A DNA stretch of 15,289 nucleotides, from positions 1 through 15,289 of the forward strand of contig DBRJ01000044.1 in the NCBI GenBank assembly GCA_002305915.1, in the 5' to 3' direction. The translations under genes and the position numbers were made by a program. Numbering within the stretch: position 1 is the first letter of the stretch; every line of letters begins with the position of its first letter. This stretch comes from Pelotomaculum sp. UBA1371 (GTDB lineage Bacteria > Bacillota > Desulfotomaculia > Desulfotomaculales > Pelotomaculaceae). The notes under the pieces were generated by a model. It was not told where the DNA came from, ran no database searches, and worked only from the letters and a program-made list of their open reading frames with translations. Of this stretch, positions 6,108 to 13,291 are shown in pieces.

Positions 6108-7130
6108 TTAGATTGTCCATTGATCATGAATGATCCCCACCAATAACCATTCGCCCTCAAATTCTTCAAACACTAAACGCAAGCTTCGCCAATCCATTCC
6201 CTCGTATTTTGGATCAATTCCAGTAAAATGGTATTCAACAATGATCGATCCGGGATAAACATCAGGCGCGTTGTTAATCATATTGCCCTGAAATAATTGT
6301 TTATTATAGCTGATCCTCTCAGCATTTCTAAAATCCTGATCATAAATGAAAATGTCATAATAAGCAGCAGGGGTCAAAGTTATAGGCTCACCGGTTCCAT
6401 CATAGCTCCCCCAGTTATATTCAGTAGAAGAGGAAAAGAATTCCTCAAAATCAGAGGGCATGAAGACGACACTATTCTCAAGGTCCACATAGCTGTAAGG
6501 GCTGAATCTTACACCTTTGACCGGGTGAACATATTCAATTAATGCTTTCATATCCCTGCCGGCTATCAAGTTCAAGACTTTTTCAACTCGATCGGAAATA
6601 ATTTCTTCCGCTTCCTCCGGTGTGTAGGACACCTTTTCTTTTTCAATAATATTGAATTCTTGATTCTGGATAATCCAACGGCCGTCTCTGTATTCATAGG
6701 TAACAGTTAATTCATATTTCCCGGTCATTACGTTTTCGCTGATTTGAGTAACCTGTACTTTAGTTTCGTCAATCTTTTTCAGCTCATAGGGTTGATCCAG
6801 GATTAGCATGAACGGGCCGCCCCTGGAAAGGAGATAGAGTCCGTCTTCCTTTTCGTAAAAAAATTCATCAGCGTAGGATTGGGCTAAATCCCCGTCCATA
6901 ATTTCGGACATATGCCGGACCCATTGGGCTTTGTCAGCAAAATTTATTACCCTTCTACTATCTTCTTCCACTTCCTGGTATATGCCTTTTTCATATTTAT
7001 TTGTTAATTCTTCCAGGGGGACTTCCGGAATTTCATTATTACCTGAAGCAATCATCTTACCGCCGCAACCCGCCAGGGCAAACGACAGGAGTATTGTTGT
7101 TAAAATAAGCATATGTTTACAATATTTCAA
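6108..7130 (-). CDS. Lipoprotein of unknown function with C-terminal HDQWTI domain
   Basis: I chose the TTG at 7130 (340 aa) because GGGAG lies 8 bases upstream and KYCKH plus a hydrophobic stretch then give a short lipoprotein signal ending in the canonical lipobox ALAGC. A start at 7202 would add residues encoded by a hairpin region. After a linker, residues about 30-165 form one domain (ending RWIIQNQEFNI). Residues about 180-340 form a second domain (HPVKGVRFSPYSYVDLEN, WGSYDGTGEPITLT, YNKQLFQGNMIN, PGSIIVEYHFTG, GMDWRSLRLVFEE, then HDQWTI at the end). I recall this C-terminal domain from unnamed lipoproteins of Clostridia and Bacilli. It has no catalytic signature I can identify. It would be anchored to the outer face of the membrane. 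It is transcribed toward the GerMN-protein gene, with a 197 bp gap, and is divergent from the LysM-TupA gene. Confidence 0.8.
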   Translation of the reverse strand: MKYCKHMLILTTILLSFALAGCGGKMIASGNNEIPEVPLEELTNKYEKGIYQEVEEDSRRVINFADKAQWVRHMSEIMDGDLAQSYADEFFYEKEDGLYLLSRGGPFMLILDQPYELKKIDETKVQVTQISENVMTGKYELTVTYEYRDGRWIIQNQEFNIIEKEKVSYTPEEAEEIISDRVEKVLNLIAGRDMKALIEYVHPVKGVRFSPYSYVDLENSVVFMPSDFEEFFSSSTEYNWGSYDGTGEPITLTPAAYYDIFIYDQDFRNAERISYNKQLFQGNMINNAPDVYPGSIIVEYHFTGIDPKYEGMDWRSLRLVFEEFEGEWLLVGIIHDQWTI

Positions 7131-7179
7131 TACATCCACTCCCAACTTTATTATTTCGACAAAATGACAGGTAACCACA

Positions 7180-7218
7180 AAGCCTGGCTGAGCAGACCTC
7201 AATTCCTCACCGAGGCTT
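7180..7218. promoter_or_regulatory. Strong hairpin in the divergent intergenic region
   Basis: AAGCCT-GG-C-TGAG (7180-7192) and CTCA-CC-G-AGGCTT (7206-7218) form a 12 bp stem with one bulged base on each arm and a 13-base loop. An A8 run (plus strand, 7222-7229) follows, so on the minus strand a T8 run precedes the hairpin rather than follows it, which argues against a terminator. It lies 50-88 bases upstream of the lipoprotein start at 7130 and about 200 bases before the LysM-TupA start, so it may be a 5' leader structure or an operator. I do not recognise a riboswitch class. Confidence 0.35.
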
Positions 7219-7419
7219 CTTAAAAAAAAGACGTCTCCCAGCCCAAAAAGGTTCGAATTTTATTGGTTTATAATAATTAGCATTTCATCTGCTCTCAAAT
7301 TGAATTCTCATGTATTCTAAATTAGCGAAGTTTACATGTTTAACTAAATGCTGCCTGTCGGCATAAGTTAAATTATCTAAATATATAGAGGATAATTTGA
7401 CAAGCTGGAGGTAGATCCT

Positions 7420-8382
7420 ATGACAAATCGGCGACCCAGAGTACCGGGAAGTTGTCCGGTCGGGTTTACGGGACGTTATACTATTGTAGCCGGCGACACA
7501 TTGTTTAAGATCGCCCAAAGATACATGATTAATGTGGCAACTTTGGTTGCGGCAAACCCACATATTACAAATCCCGATCTTATTTATCCGGGTGACGTAA
7601 TTTGTGTCCCCTCTGCCGCAGAGATCCCGGCCGGGGAGAAAATTACACTGGCCACCACAACAAGTGCAGTTGATACGGGTTTACTTGAGTTTTTACTTCC
7701 CAGATTCACCGCAGCGACCGGCTACCAGGTTGAGGTGAGGTCTGTGGGGTCGGGAGAGGCGCTGGCTTTGGGGGAGCAGGGTAAGGCAGATGTCCTGTTA
7801 ACTCACGCCCCTGAAGCTGAAAAGGAATTGTTAAACAGGGAAATCATTACTAATTACCAGCGGGTCATGCATAATGACTTTGTGATCGTAGGACCTTCTT
7901 CGGATCCGGCAAAAATATCCGGAACCAAATCAGCCACTGAGGCTTTTAGAAAAATTGCCGGGAGTAAAGCACCCTTTTATTCAAGGGGTGATAAATCAGG
8001 CACCAACCAACGGGAACTAGAGATTTGGTCAAAAGCAAGAATAAAGCCATCCGGCTCCTGGTATCACAAAACCGGCAAGGGAATGGCGGAAACGCTATTA
8101 GATGCTTCAGCAGGCAGGGGCTATACTTTATCGGATCGAGGCACTTATCTGGCAATGAGAAGAAACATAAATCTGCAGATTTTATCGGAAGGAGACCCAA
8201 TGTTGTTGAATATATATCATGTCATGCAGGTTAATCCACAGAAGTTTCCTAATATTAACGCGGAAGGCGGCAGAAAGTTCGTAGAATTCATGATCTCCCC
8301 TGAAACACAGCGGATAATATGTGATTTTGGGGTAACCCTGTACGGACAGCCGTTATTTATACCCGATCGTATCCGGTGTTAA
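7420..8382 (+). CDS. LysM domain fused to a TupA-like tungstate/oxyanion-binding domain, no signal peptide
   Basis: A 320 aa protein. GGAGGT lies 7 bases before the ATG, so the start is secure. Residues about 19-63 are a LysM domain (GRYTIVAGDTLFKIAQRY, ANPHITNPDLIYPGDVICVP), preceded by CPVGF as in clostridial spore-coat or wall-type LysM modules. Residues about 75-318 match TupA/WtpA-type tungstate-binding proteins: the TTTS anion motif (79-82), VGSGEALALGEQGKADVLLTHAP, VMHNDFVIVGP, YSRGDKSGTNQRELEIW, YTLSDRGTYLA and VNPQKFPNINAEGG. TupA normally is a lipoprotein feeding TupBC; here there is no signal peptide, lipobox or membrane segment, and no tupB or tupC follows. It could be a spore-coat, wall-bound or cytoplasmic tungstate/molybdate binder. 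The ligand is inferred from the family only. The gene stands alone, with a terminator about 160 bases downstream. Confidence 0.88.
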   Translation: MTNRRPRVPGSCPVGFTGRYTIVAGDTLFKIAQRYMINVATLVAANPHITNPDLIYPGDVICVPSAAEIPAGEKITLATTTSAVDTGLLEFLLPRFTAATGYQVEVRSVGSGEALALGEQGKADVLLTHAPEAEKELLNREIITNYQRVMHNDFVIVGPSSDPAKISGTKSATEAFRKIAGSKAPFYSRGDKSGTNQRELEIWSKARIKPSGSWYHKTGKGMAETLLDASAGRGYTLSDRGTYLAMRRNINLQILSEGDPMLLNIYHVMQVNPQKFPNINAEGGRKFVEFMISPETQRIICDFGVTLYGQPLFIPDRIRC

Positions 8383-8496
8383 TTTCATTAAATCACATGA
8401 TCAAAAAAAGAGACATGCACCCATGACAAAGTGCGCTATCCGGACAGCCCCTTTACATTTATAGAACCCTCTATTAAGTGCAGCTGAATTAGAGGT

Positions 8497-8521
8497 GGGA
8501 CAGGGGACAGGTCCTCGTCCC
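8497..8521. repeat. GGGAC...GTCCC inverted repeat
   Basis: GGGAC (8497-8501) and GTCCC (8517-8521) bracket GGGGA-CAGG-TCCTC, so nearly all 25 bases can fold into one hairpin (one G-T pair). It is a compact copy of the GGGACAGG repeat family, located between the LysM-TupA and VOC genes. Confidence 0.65.
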
Positions 8522-8542
8522 AATCAGTTTTCTTTTAACCTG

Positions 8543-8572
8543 ACACCATCCCGAAACAAGGGGTGTTTTTTT
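8543..8572 (+). terminator. Probable rho-independent terminator after LysM-TupA
   Basis: ACACC (8543-8547) pairs with GGTGT (8562-8566), with a possible inner CCC/GGG pairing, followed by a T7 run (8566-8572). It lies about 160 bases past the LysM-TupA stop and before the VOC gene, separating the two. Confidence 0.6.
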
Positions 8573-8654
8573 CTGGATATTTACATGTTTTTAAAGGATC
8601 TTTGTTATCTGTGTTTAATTGCCCAGTTAAACTTAATTAGGGGGAGGGTAGACT

Positions 8655-9104
8655 TTGAAAATAAAGTTTGTCCATACTAACATTATCGCCAGGGATTGGA
8701 AGAAACTGGCCCAGTTTTATATCGATGTTTTTGGTTGTGAACCGGTACCCCCGGAACGTGACCACAGCGGCGGGTGGATCGAGCGTATTACCAGTATAAA
8801 AGGTGTCCACATAAGAGGCATTCACCTGCGCCTGCCGGGTTATAAGGACGGCCCGACTTTAGAAATATTCAATTACAACAAACAGCCAGAAGGTTGTGAA
8901 CAGCCCGCTGTAAACAGGCCTGGACTTGCACACATAGCTTTCCTGGTCGAGGATGTCAGGTTTTTTTACGAAAAATTATTGGAAAAAGGCGGCAGCAAAT
9001 TGGGTGAGTTAGTGGAAAAGAAAATAGACGGCGTAGGGCTTTTAACAGTGGTTTACGCCAGGGATCCGGAAGGAAATATTATAGAAATACTAAATGTTAA
9101 GTAA
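8655..9104 (+). CDS. VOC family (glyoxalase/dioxygenase-fold) protein
   Basis: A 149 aa single-gene VOC protein. The start is a TTG at 8655 with GGGGAGGG five bases upstream; no ATG fits. Two beta-alpha-beta-beta-beta repeats are visible: residues 1-75 (KFVHTNIIARDWKKLAQFYIDV... TLEIFNYN) and 90-149 (GLAHIAFLVEDV... YARDPEGNIIEIL). The four expected metal-site positions are filled by His7, Glu70, His93 and Glu144, the H-E-H-E set of glyoxalase I and methylmalonyl-CoA epimerase-like enzymes, so it is probably an active metalloenzyme. The substrate cannot be told; the family also includes fosfomycin-resistance and dioxygenase members. It is cytoplasmic (no signal peptide). The neighbours give no pathway context; ogt follows 140 bp downstream with its own likely promoter. 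Confidence 0.85.
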   Translation: MKIKFVHTNIIARDWKKLAQFYIDVFGCEPVPPERDHSGGWIERITSIKGVHIRGIHLRLPGYKDGPTLEIFNYNKQPEGCEQPAVNRPGLAHIAFLVEDVRFFYEKLLEKGGSKLGELVEKKIDGVGLLTVVYARDPEGNIIEILNVK

Positions 9105-9135
9105 GGCAACAAACAGAGGAACTGTTCTTATTTTC

Positions 9136-9165
9136 TTGAATAATTCCTATATAATCCTTTATAAT
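9136..9165 (+). promoter_or_regulatory. Probable promoter of ogt, overlapping a 10 bp tandem repeat
   Basis: TTGAAT (9136-9141) and TATAAT (9160-9165) are spaced by 18 bases, about 80 bases upstream of ATG 9245. The -10 lies in a direct repeat of TATAATCCTT (9150-9159 and 9160-9169), so two perfect -10 hexamers sit ten bases apart. Confidence 0.5.
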
Positions 9166-9202
9166 CCTTATTTTTTGGGGCAGGGATAAACTCTTGCCAG
9201 AT

Positions 9203-9229
9203 GGGACAAGGAATCTGTCCCCCTGTCCC
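9203..9229. repeat. GGGACAAGG...CCCTGTCCC inverted repeat in the ogt leader
   Basis: GGGACAAGG (9203-9211) and CCCTGTCCC (9221-9229) form a 9 bp stem with one mismatch and a nine-base loop (AATCTGTCC). The element ends two bases before the AAGGAG ribosome binding site of ogt (9232-9237), so an RNA hairpin would sit directly against the translation start region. Confidence 0.65.
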
Positions 9230-9244
9230 GCAAGGAGTGTACTT

Positions 9245-9724
9245 ATGAAAAATATTTTTTTCTATCAAACCGTCATCGGGGTAATCGGGATAGCTGAAAA
9301 GGGAAACGCTGTTACAGATTTATATTTTCCAGGCGAAAAAACACCTGAAGATGCAGTCGTATCCGAAACTGAAATTTTAAAAGAAGCCGGCAAGCAACTT
9401 CGTGCTTACCTGGCTGGAAAGCTGAGAAATTTTACACTGCCCCTTGCCCCCTCCGGTACTGAATTTATGCTGCGCGTTTGGAAGAGCTTGCTGGCCATTC
9501 CCTATGGCGAAACACGAAGTTATCAGGAAATAGCTCAGAGTGTAGGCAATAAGAAAGCGTCAAGAGCTGTGGGACTGGCTAACAACCGCAATCCGATTCC
9601 AGTTTTTATACCCTGCCACCGGGTAATCGGTGCCAATGGAAAGCTGATCGGCTACGGGGGAGGACTGGATTTAAAGGCTTATCTTCTAGAATTGGAAAGG
9701 GTGACGTTGGCCGCAGGTGACTAA
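9245..9724 (+). CDS. ogt: Methylated-DNA--[protein]-cysteine S-methyltransferase (O6-alkylguanine repair)
   Basis: A 159 aa suicide DNA repair protein that moves the alkyl group from O6-alkylguanine to its own cysteine. ATG 9245 is supported by AAGGAG seven bases upstream; an ATG at 9194 would translate the inverted repeat. Residues 1-65 form the ribonuclease-like N-terminal domain (about FFYQTVIGVIGIAEKG). Residues about 72-157 form the DNA-binding/active domain: FMLRVWKSLLAIPYGETRSYQEIA (helix-turn-helix entry), ASRAVGLANNRNPIPVFIPCHRVIG with the acceptor cysteine in PCHR, and LIGYGGGLDLKAYLLELE. The asparagine and glycine hinge residues of the family are present. Length is typical for the Ogt class without an Ada domain. 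It is probably transcribed alone from its own promoter and ends at a bidirectional terminator. Confidence 0.95.
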   Translation: MKNIFFYQTVIGVIGIAEKGNAVTDLYFPGEKTPEDAVVSETEILKEAGKQLRAYLAGKLRNFTLPLAPSGTEFMLRVWKSLLAIPYGETRSYQEIAQSVGNKKASRAVGLANNRNPIPVFIPCHRVIGANGKLIGYGGGLDLKAYLLELERVTLAAGD

Positions 9725-9778
9725 GGTAACAGGATATCTTTCAACCCGCCGACCCTGCACCTATGCCCGGGCGCACCC

Positions 9779-9812
9779 AAAAAAGCCGGTCCCCGTCAAG
9801 GGCCCGGCTTTT
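9779..9812. terminator. Bidirectional terminator between ogt and opuAC
   Basis: AAAAGCCGG (9781-9789) and CCGGCTTTT (9804-9812) form a perfect 9 bp stem, extended inside by CCC/GGG, with T-rich tails on both strands (A6 at 9779-9784; TTTT at 9809-9812). It serves the converging ogt and opuAC transcripts. Confidence 0.9.
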
Positions 9813-9826
9813 GGCTTTGTACTTCT

Positions 9827-10705
9827 TTATTTTTCGATCCACTCTTTAACTTTTTCCTGGTTTGCCTCTACCCACTTGGCCGCTGCCTCAGCAGGCTCCA
9901 TGCCGTCTTCTATATCCAGCATAACTGCCTCCATATCGGAAGCGGTCCAATTGAATTTATCCAGTATATCGTAAACCTCCGGTTTTTCTTCCTTTAACCC
10001 CTTGCGCACGATAGTGTGAATGAATTCTTCAGCACCGTAAACCCCTTTTGGATCCTCCAGGTATTTGAGGTCCCACTTGGCAAACTTCCAATGGGGAGTC
10101 CAGCCGGTTATTACGATCCAATCCCCGTTGTCTTCCGCCTTTTTCAGTGCTGCCGCCATGCCGGCGCTGCTGCTGCTCTGCAAATCGAGGTCCAGGTTGT
10201 AATCCTGAATTGCCTGTTCCGTGGCTTTCATTATACCGGCGCCCGGCTCAATGCCTGTTATTTTTCCCTGGAATTTATCTTTAACACTATTGAGCTCTTC
10301 GATTGAGTTAATAGTAACGTATTCCGGAACCACAAGGCCGATCTTGGCGCCTTGCAGATTAGGGCCCAGATCTTCCACTTTATCTTTTACCTGGGCATAA
10401 TAATCCTTGTGGGTCGCGGGCAGCCAGGCGGCAACAATACCATCAAAATTACCCTCGCTTACGCCCAGCCACATGGGAGAAGCATCTACTGCAGTTATTT
10501 TCACTTCATAGCCCTGGTCTTCCAGCACTTTTTTAACGACATTGGTACTGGCAATCTCCGAATCCCACTGCACATAACCCAATTCCACCGAGCCCTTGCC
10601 TTCCTGGCCTTGTTGCTGCGCCTGCTGCCCGCAGCCGGCTATTACCCCGGCAAACAGGGCTGCGACAGCTAACAAGACTACCAGCTTCGATACTTTTTTA
10701 ATCAT
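9827..10705 (-). CDS. opuAC: Glycine betaine/proline-type ABC transporter substrate-binding lipoprotein
   Basis: A 292 aa lipoprotein of the OpuAC/ProX family, which captures osmoprotectants such as glycine betaine at the cell surface. An excellent AGGAGGT site lies six bases before ATG 10705. The signal peptide ends VIAGC, giving Cys25 as the lipid anchor, followed by a Gln-rich linker. The mature domain (about residues 38-292) carries family landmarks: LGYVQWDSEIASTNVVKKVLE, MWLGVSEGNFDGIVAAWLPATHKDYY and WIVITGWTPHWKFAKWDLKYLEDP. Trp47, Trp94, Trp202 and Trp206 are candidates for the aromatic cage that binds quaternary ammonium groups. It is the last gene of the opuAA-opuAB-opuAC operon, 93 bp after opuAB. 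Choline, carnitine or proline betaine as ligand cannot be excluded. Confidence 0.93.
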   Translation of the reverse strand: MIKKVSKLVVLLAVAALFAGVIAGCGQQAQQQGQEGKGSVELGYVQWDSEIASTNVVKKVLEDQGYEVKITAVDASPMWLGVSEGNFDGIVAAWLPATHKDYYAQVKDKVEDLGPNLQGAKIGLVVPEYVTINSIEELNSVKDKFQGKITGIEPGAGIMKATEQAIQDYNLDLDLQSSSSAGMAAALKKAEDNGDWIVITGWTPHWKFAKWDLKYLEDPKGVYGAEEFIHTIVRKGLKEEKPEVYDILDKFNWTASDMEAVMLDIEDGMEPAEAAAKWVEANQEKVKEWIEK

Positions 10706-10798
10706 TTAATTACCTCCTCTTTAATTTTATCTTAATTTACACCCATCATCCAAACATTTCTTGATTTCCAAGTTTGCGGCTTACCTGACCAAACGCGC

Positions 10799-11632
10799 TT
10801 ATGCCTTCACCTTGTGCTTTTCACTAAAACTTTGTGTTACCCGGTCAAGAATGATGGCCATAATTACAATGGCCAGACCCCCTTCGAATCCCTTGGCAAT
10901 GTCAAGCCTGGAAATGCCCGCCAGCACCTCGTTGCCCAGGCCGCCGGCTCCAATCATGGCAGCTATGACAACCATGGACAGGGACAGCATAATACACTGG
11001 TTGACACCGGCCATAATAGTGGGCAGCGCCAGAGGTATCTGCACTTTGATCAGCTTCTGCCATTCAGTAGAACCAAAGGCATCGGTGGCCTCCACCAGTT
11101 CAACCGGCACCTGTCTGATACCCAATCCTGTAAGGCGTATCGTCGGCGGCATGGCAAACACCACTGTGGCAAACAAGCCTGGCACCTGGCCCAGCCCAAA
11201 GAACAATACTGCCGGAATCAGGTAGACAAATGCAGGCATAGTCTGCATAAAGTCCAGTAAAGGCATTATTATTTTATGGATAAGATTGCTCCTGGCTGTC
11301 AGGATTCCCAACGGAATGCCCAGCAGCAACGCAAGAGCGGCAGCGGCGAGGACCAGGGCCAGTGTTTCAATGGAAGGTTTCCATAACTGCATATTGTAGA
11401 TTAGGTAAAGGCCTATGGCTGTACCTACGGCTATCTTCCGGTTGGCAATAAACCAGAACAAGATGAAAACTAAAGCTATAATAATCAAGGGATGGACACT
11501 TAAAAAAACCGTTTCAATGCTTGTAACCAACACTCGAATGATTAGCGTAATAATATCAAACAAAGCATCTAAGTTGACCTGGGCCCAATCAACTATCCGC
11601 TCCACCCATAAACCAATCGGAAGTTTAGGCAA
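10799..11632 (-). CDS. opuAB: Glycine betaine/proline-type ABC transporter permease
   Basis: A 277 aa membrane protein of the ProW/OpuAB family. It starts at TTG 11632 with GGGAG upstream and overlaps the end of opuAA by 8 bases, so translation is probably coupled. The N-terminal part has a short amphipathic region, then hydrophobic segments (LIIIALVFILFWFIA and onward). The MetI-type permease domain covers roughly residues 85-270 (ETLALVLAAAALALLLGIPLGI, PLLDFMQTMPAFVYLIPAVLFF). The EAA loop that docks on the ATPase is ELVEATDAFGSTEWQKLIKVQIPLALPTI with the family-typical glycine, and it is followed by GAGGLGNEVL. It forms the translocation pore with opuAA and receives ligand from opuAC. Length fits ordinary OpuAB; there is no fused binding domain as seen in some relatives. 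Confidence 0.93.
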   Translation of the reverse strand: MPKLPIGLWVERIVDWAQVNLDALFDIITLIIRVLVTSIETVFLSVHPLIIIALVFILFWFIANRKIAVGTAIGLYLIYNMQLWKPSIETLALVLAAAALALLLGIPLGILTARSNLIHKIIMPLLDFMQTMPAFVYLIPAVLFFGLGQVPGLFATVVFAMPPTIRLTGLGIRQVPVELVEATDAFGSTEWQKLIKVQIPLALPTIMAGVNQCIMLSLSMVVIAAMIGAGGLGNEVLAGISRLDIAKGFEGGLAIVIMAIILDRVTQSFSEKHKVKA

Positions 11633-12818
11633 TGTTTTCTCCCTTCCTTACCATCCCAGCCAGCACCGAACCTTTTACAAGAATACCTACCAGTTTATCG
11701 TCATCCCTGGTTACGGCAACGGGTAACTTCGTCTCCGCCAATACAGGAATAATATCTATTACCGGAGTGTCAATCCTGACTTTGGGTACATCTTCAATAA
11801 TTATGTCCTTAAACTCTTCCCTGTGTTCTTTAACAGCCTGGAGGGCATCTTCAGCAAGAACAATACCTGCCAGCTTGCGCTCCCTTGTGACAACAAAAAT
11901 GCTTGAGATACCGTGTTCCTTCATCTGTCGCAGGGCCACATGAGGCCCGTCCTTCAAAAAAACAACCGGGTCCGGTGCCTTCATTACACCCTCTGCTGTC
12001 AGCACCTTTGTTCTGTCTACGTCTTCAACGAATCTCTCTACGTAATCGTTCGCTGGATTGGTGAGAATTTCTTCAGCCGTACCGATTTGGACAATGGTTC
12101 CGTTGTTCATCAAAGCGATACGGTCTCCAATTTTCAAGGCCTCATCAAGATCATGGGTTACGAATATGATGGTCTTATTGAGTGAGTTTTGCAGGGAAAG
12201 GAGCTCGTCCTGCATACTTTTGCGGATAAGCGGATCAAGGGCGCTAAAAGCCTCGTCCATAAGGAGGATATCCGGGTTGTTGCAAAGGGCTCTGGCAAGC
12301 CCTACCCGTTGCTGCATACCGCCGCTAAGCTGGTCCGGCATGCTGTATTCCCAGCCCTTTAAACCAACCGTCTCTATTATCTGAGCTGCTTTCTCCCGGC
12401 GCTCCACCGTGGGAACACCCTGTATCTCCAGGCCGTAAGCTACATTATCCAACACTGTCCGGTGGGGAAACAAAGCGAAGCGCTGAAATACCATGCTGAC
12501 TTTTTTTCTGCGTATGTCTCTTATAACATCCGGTTCAGCCAGTGTTATATCTTCGTCGTCGATGGTAATGGTACCGCTGGTAGGTTCAATTAAGCGGTTG
12601 ACACAGCGCAACAAAGTTGATTTGCCACTTCCTGATAACCCCATTAGCACAAATACTTCTCCTTCGTTTACGGAAAAGTTGATATCAAATATTCCTACGG
12701 TCTGTCTGGTCTTCTTCAGTATCTCATCTTTGCTGTAACCTTCTTGCAGCATCTTTAGAGCCTTTTCAGGGTGGTCACCGAAAATTTTCACCAGGTCTTT
12801 AACAATTATTTTGCTCAT
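11625..12818 (-). CDS. opuAA: Glycine betaine/proline-type ABC transporter ATP-binding protein with CBS domains
   Basis: A 397 aa ATPase of the OpuAA/ProV family that powers osmoprotectant uptake. ATG 12818 is preceded by AAGGAAGT. The N-terminus includes the family-specific KALKMLQEGYSKDEILKKT segment (about 19-37). The ATPase core follows: Walker A GLSGSGKST (60-68), Q-loop Gln112 (VFQRFALFPHRTV), signature LSGGMQQRVGLARAL (164-178), Walker B ILLMDEAFSALDP (184-196) and switch His222. Residues about 278-390 form a pair of CBS modules (EGVMKAPDPVVF, ISSIFVVTRERKLAGIV, LPVAVTRDDDKLVGILV), which in homologues sense ionic strength or cyclic di-AMP. It is the first gene of the operon, with a promoter about 90 bases upstream and a dyad between promoter and gene. 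Confidence 0.95.
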   Translation of the reverse strand: MSKIIVKDLVKIFGDHPEKALKMLQEGYSKDEILKKTRQTVGIFDINFSVNEGEVFVLMGLSGSGKSTLLRCVNRLIEPTSGTITIDDEDITLAEPDVIRDIRRKKVSMVFQRFALFPHRTVLDNVAYGLEIQGVPTVERREKAAQIIETVGLKGWEYSMPDQLSGGMQQRVGLARALCNNPDILLMDEAFSALDPLIRKSMQDELLSLQNSLNKTIIFVTHDLDEALKIGDRIALMNNGTIVQIGTAEEILTNPANDYVERFVEDVDRTKVLTAEGVMKAPDPVVFLKDGPHVALRQMKEHGISSIFVVTRERKLAGIVLAEDALQAVKEHREEFKDIIIEDVPKVRIDTPVIDIIPVLAETKLPVAVTRDDDKLVGILVKGSVLAGMVRKGENIA

Positions 12819-12871
12819 TTAAGGACTTCCTTTCAAAAAGCTCCGACAAATATAAACTACGCTATATATGC

Positions 12872-12896
12872 CAACTTTATACGTATAAGTAAGTTG
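12872..12896. promoter_or_regulatory. Candidate operator dyad in the opuA leader
   Basis: A perfect 12 bp palindrome, TTATACGTATAA (12877-12888), is nested within outer arms CAACTT (12872-12877) and AAGTTG (12891-12896). It lies just downstream of the probable -10 element and 54-78 bases before the opuAA ATG, a position suited to a roadblock repressor. In Bacillus, osmoprotectant genes are controlled by GbsR/OpcR-type repressors that bind near the promoter; that such a protein binds here is inference only. Confidence 0.45.
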
Positions 12897-12906
12897 TCAC
12901 AAAAAA

Positions 12907-12936
12907 ATTATACCAAATTAATACTGTTATTGTCCA
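12907..12936 (-). promoter_or_regulatory. Probable sigma-A promoter of the opuA operon
   Basis: On the minus strand, TGGACA (12931-12936, 5/6 match to TTGACA) and a perfect TATAAT (12907-12912) are separated by 18 bases. Transcription would start near 12900, giving a leader of about 80 bases before opuAA. Confidence 0.65.
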
Positions 12937-13131
12937 GTTAATCAGAAAAGAAAACCAATAATACTATAATTTACAATCTAGTATTACTATGGATAAATCT
13001 AATTCCAGACAAGAGACTTTTATTCGCAGAAATGTTTTGCCCTCAATATTTCTCGAAAAACCAATTAGAACAACTCCCTCTTAATACTCTCGCTGGCCGT
13101 TAATAAAGAATATCTTTTGCAGCAACCTGAC

Positions 13132-13167
13132 ATTAAAAATAATAGCCCTCTCGCTTGCGGGAAGGCT
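13132..13167 (-). terminator. Weak terminator-like hairpin downstream of the permease operon
   Basis: AGCCCTCTCGC and GCGGGAAGGCT (13144-13154 and 13157-13167) fold into a stem with ten of eleven positions paired (one G-T, one mismatch). On the minus strand it is followed by ATTATTTTTAATG (13131-13143), a T-rich but interrupted tail. It lies about 225 bases after the permease stop at 13392, so it could end that operon or be another structured repeat. Confidence 0.35.
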
Positions 13168-13185
13168 GTATCCTTATTTACCCCG

Positions 13186-13291
13186 GGGATTGGGGACGTT
13201 TTATTGCTATTTTTTAACTTACCTTAGTTTTTTACAGGGCAATCAACAGACAATCAAAGTGTAGCGGAAATAGCCGGGTCCCCCTGTCCCA
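13186..13291. repeat. Two partial GGGACAGG-family repeats
   Basis: ATTGGGGACG (13189-13198) follows a CCCCGGGG palindrome (13181-13188), and GGGTCCCCCTGTCCCAT (13276-13292) repeats the right half of the element at 9203-9229 (shared word TCCCCCTGTCCC). Both look like half-copies of the dispersed repeat. Confidence 0.45.

Noticed and set aside
7397..7402. TTGACA as the -35 box of the LysM-TupA gene
   Set aside because: It lies five bases before the GGAGGT ribosome binding site, so a transcript from it would start inside the coding region.
7285..7563. Minus-strand 92-codon frame
   Set aside because: It overlaps the secure start and LysM domain of the plus-strand gene and encodes no recognisable motif.
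9827..11260. Several plus-strand open frames opposite opuAC and opuAB
   Set aside because: They are shadows of well-supported ABC transporter genes on the minus strand.
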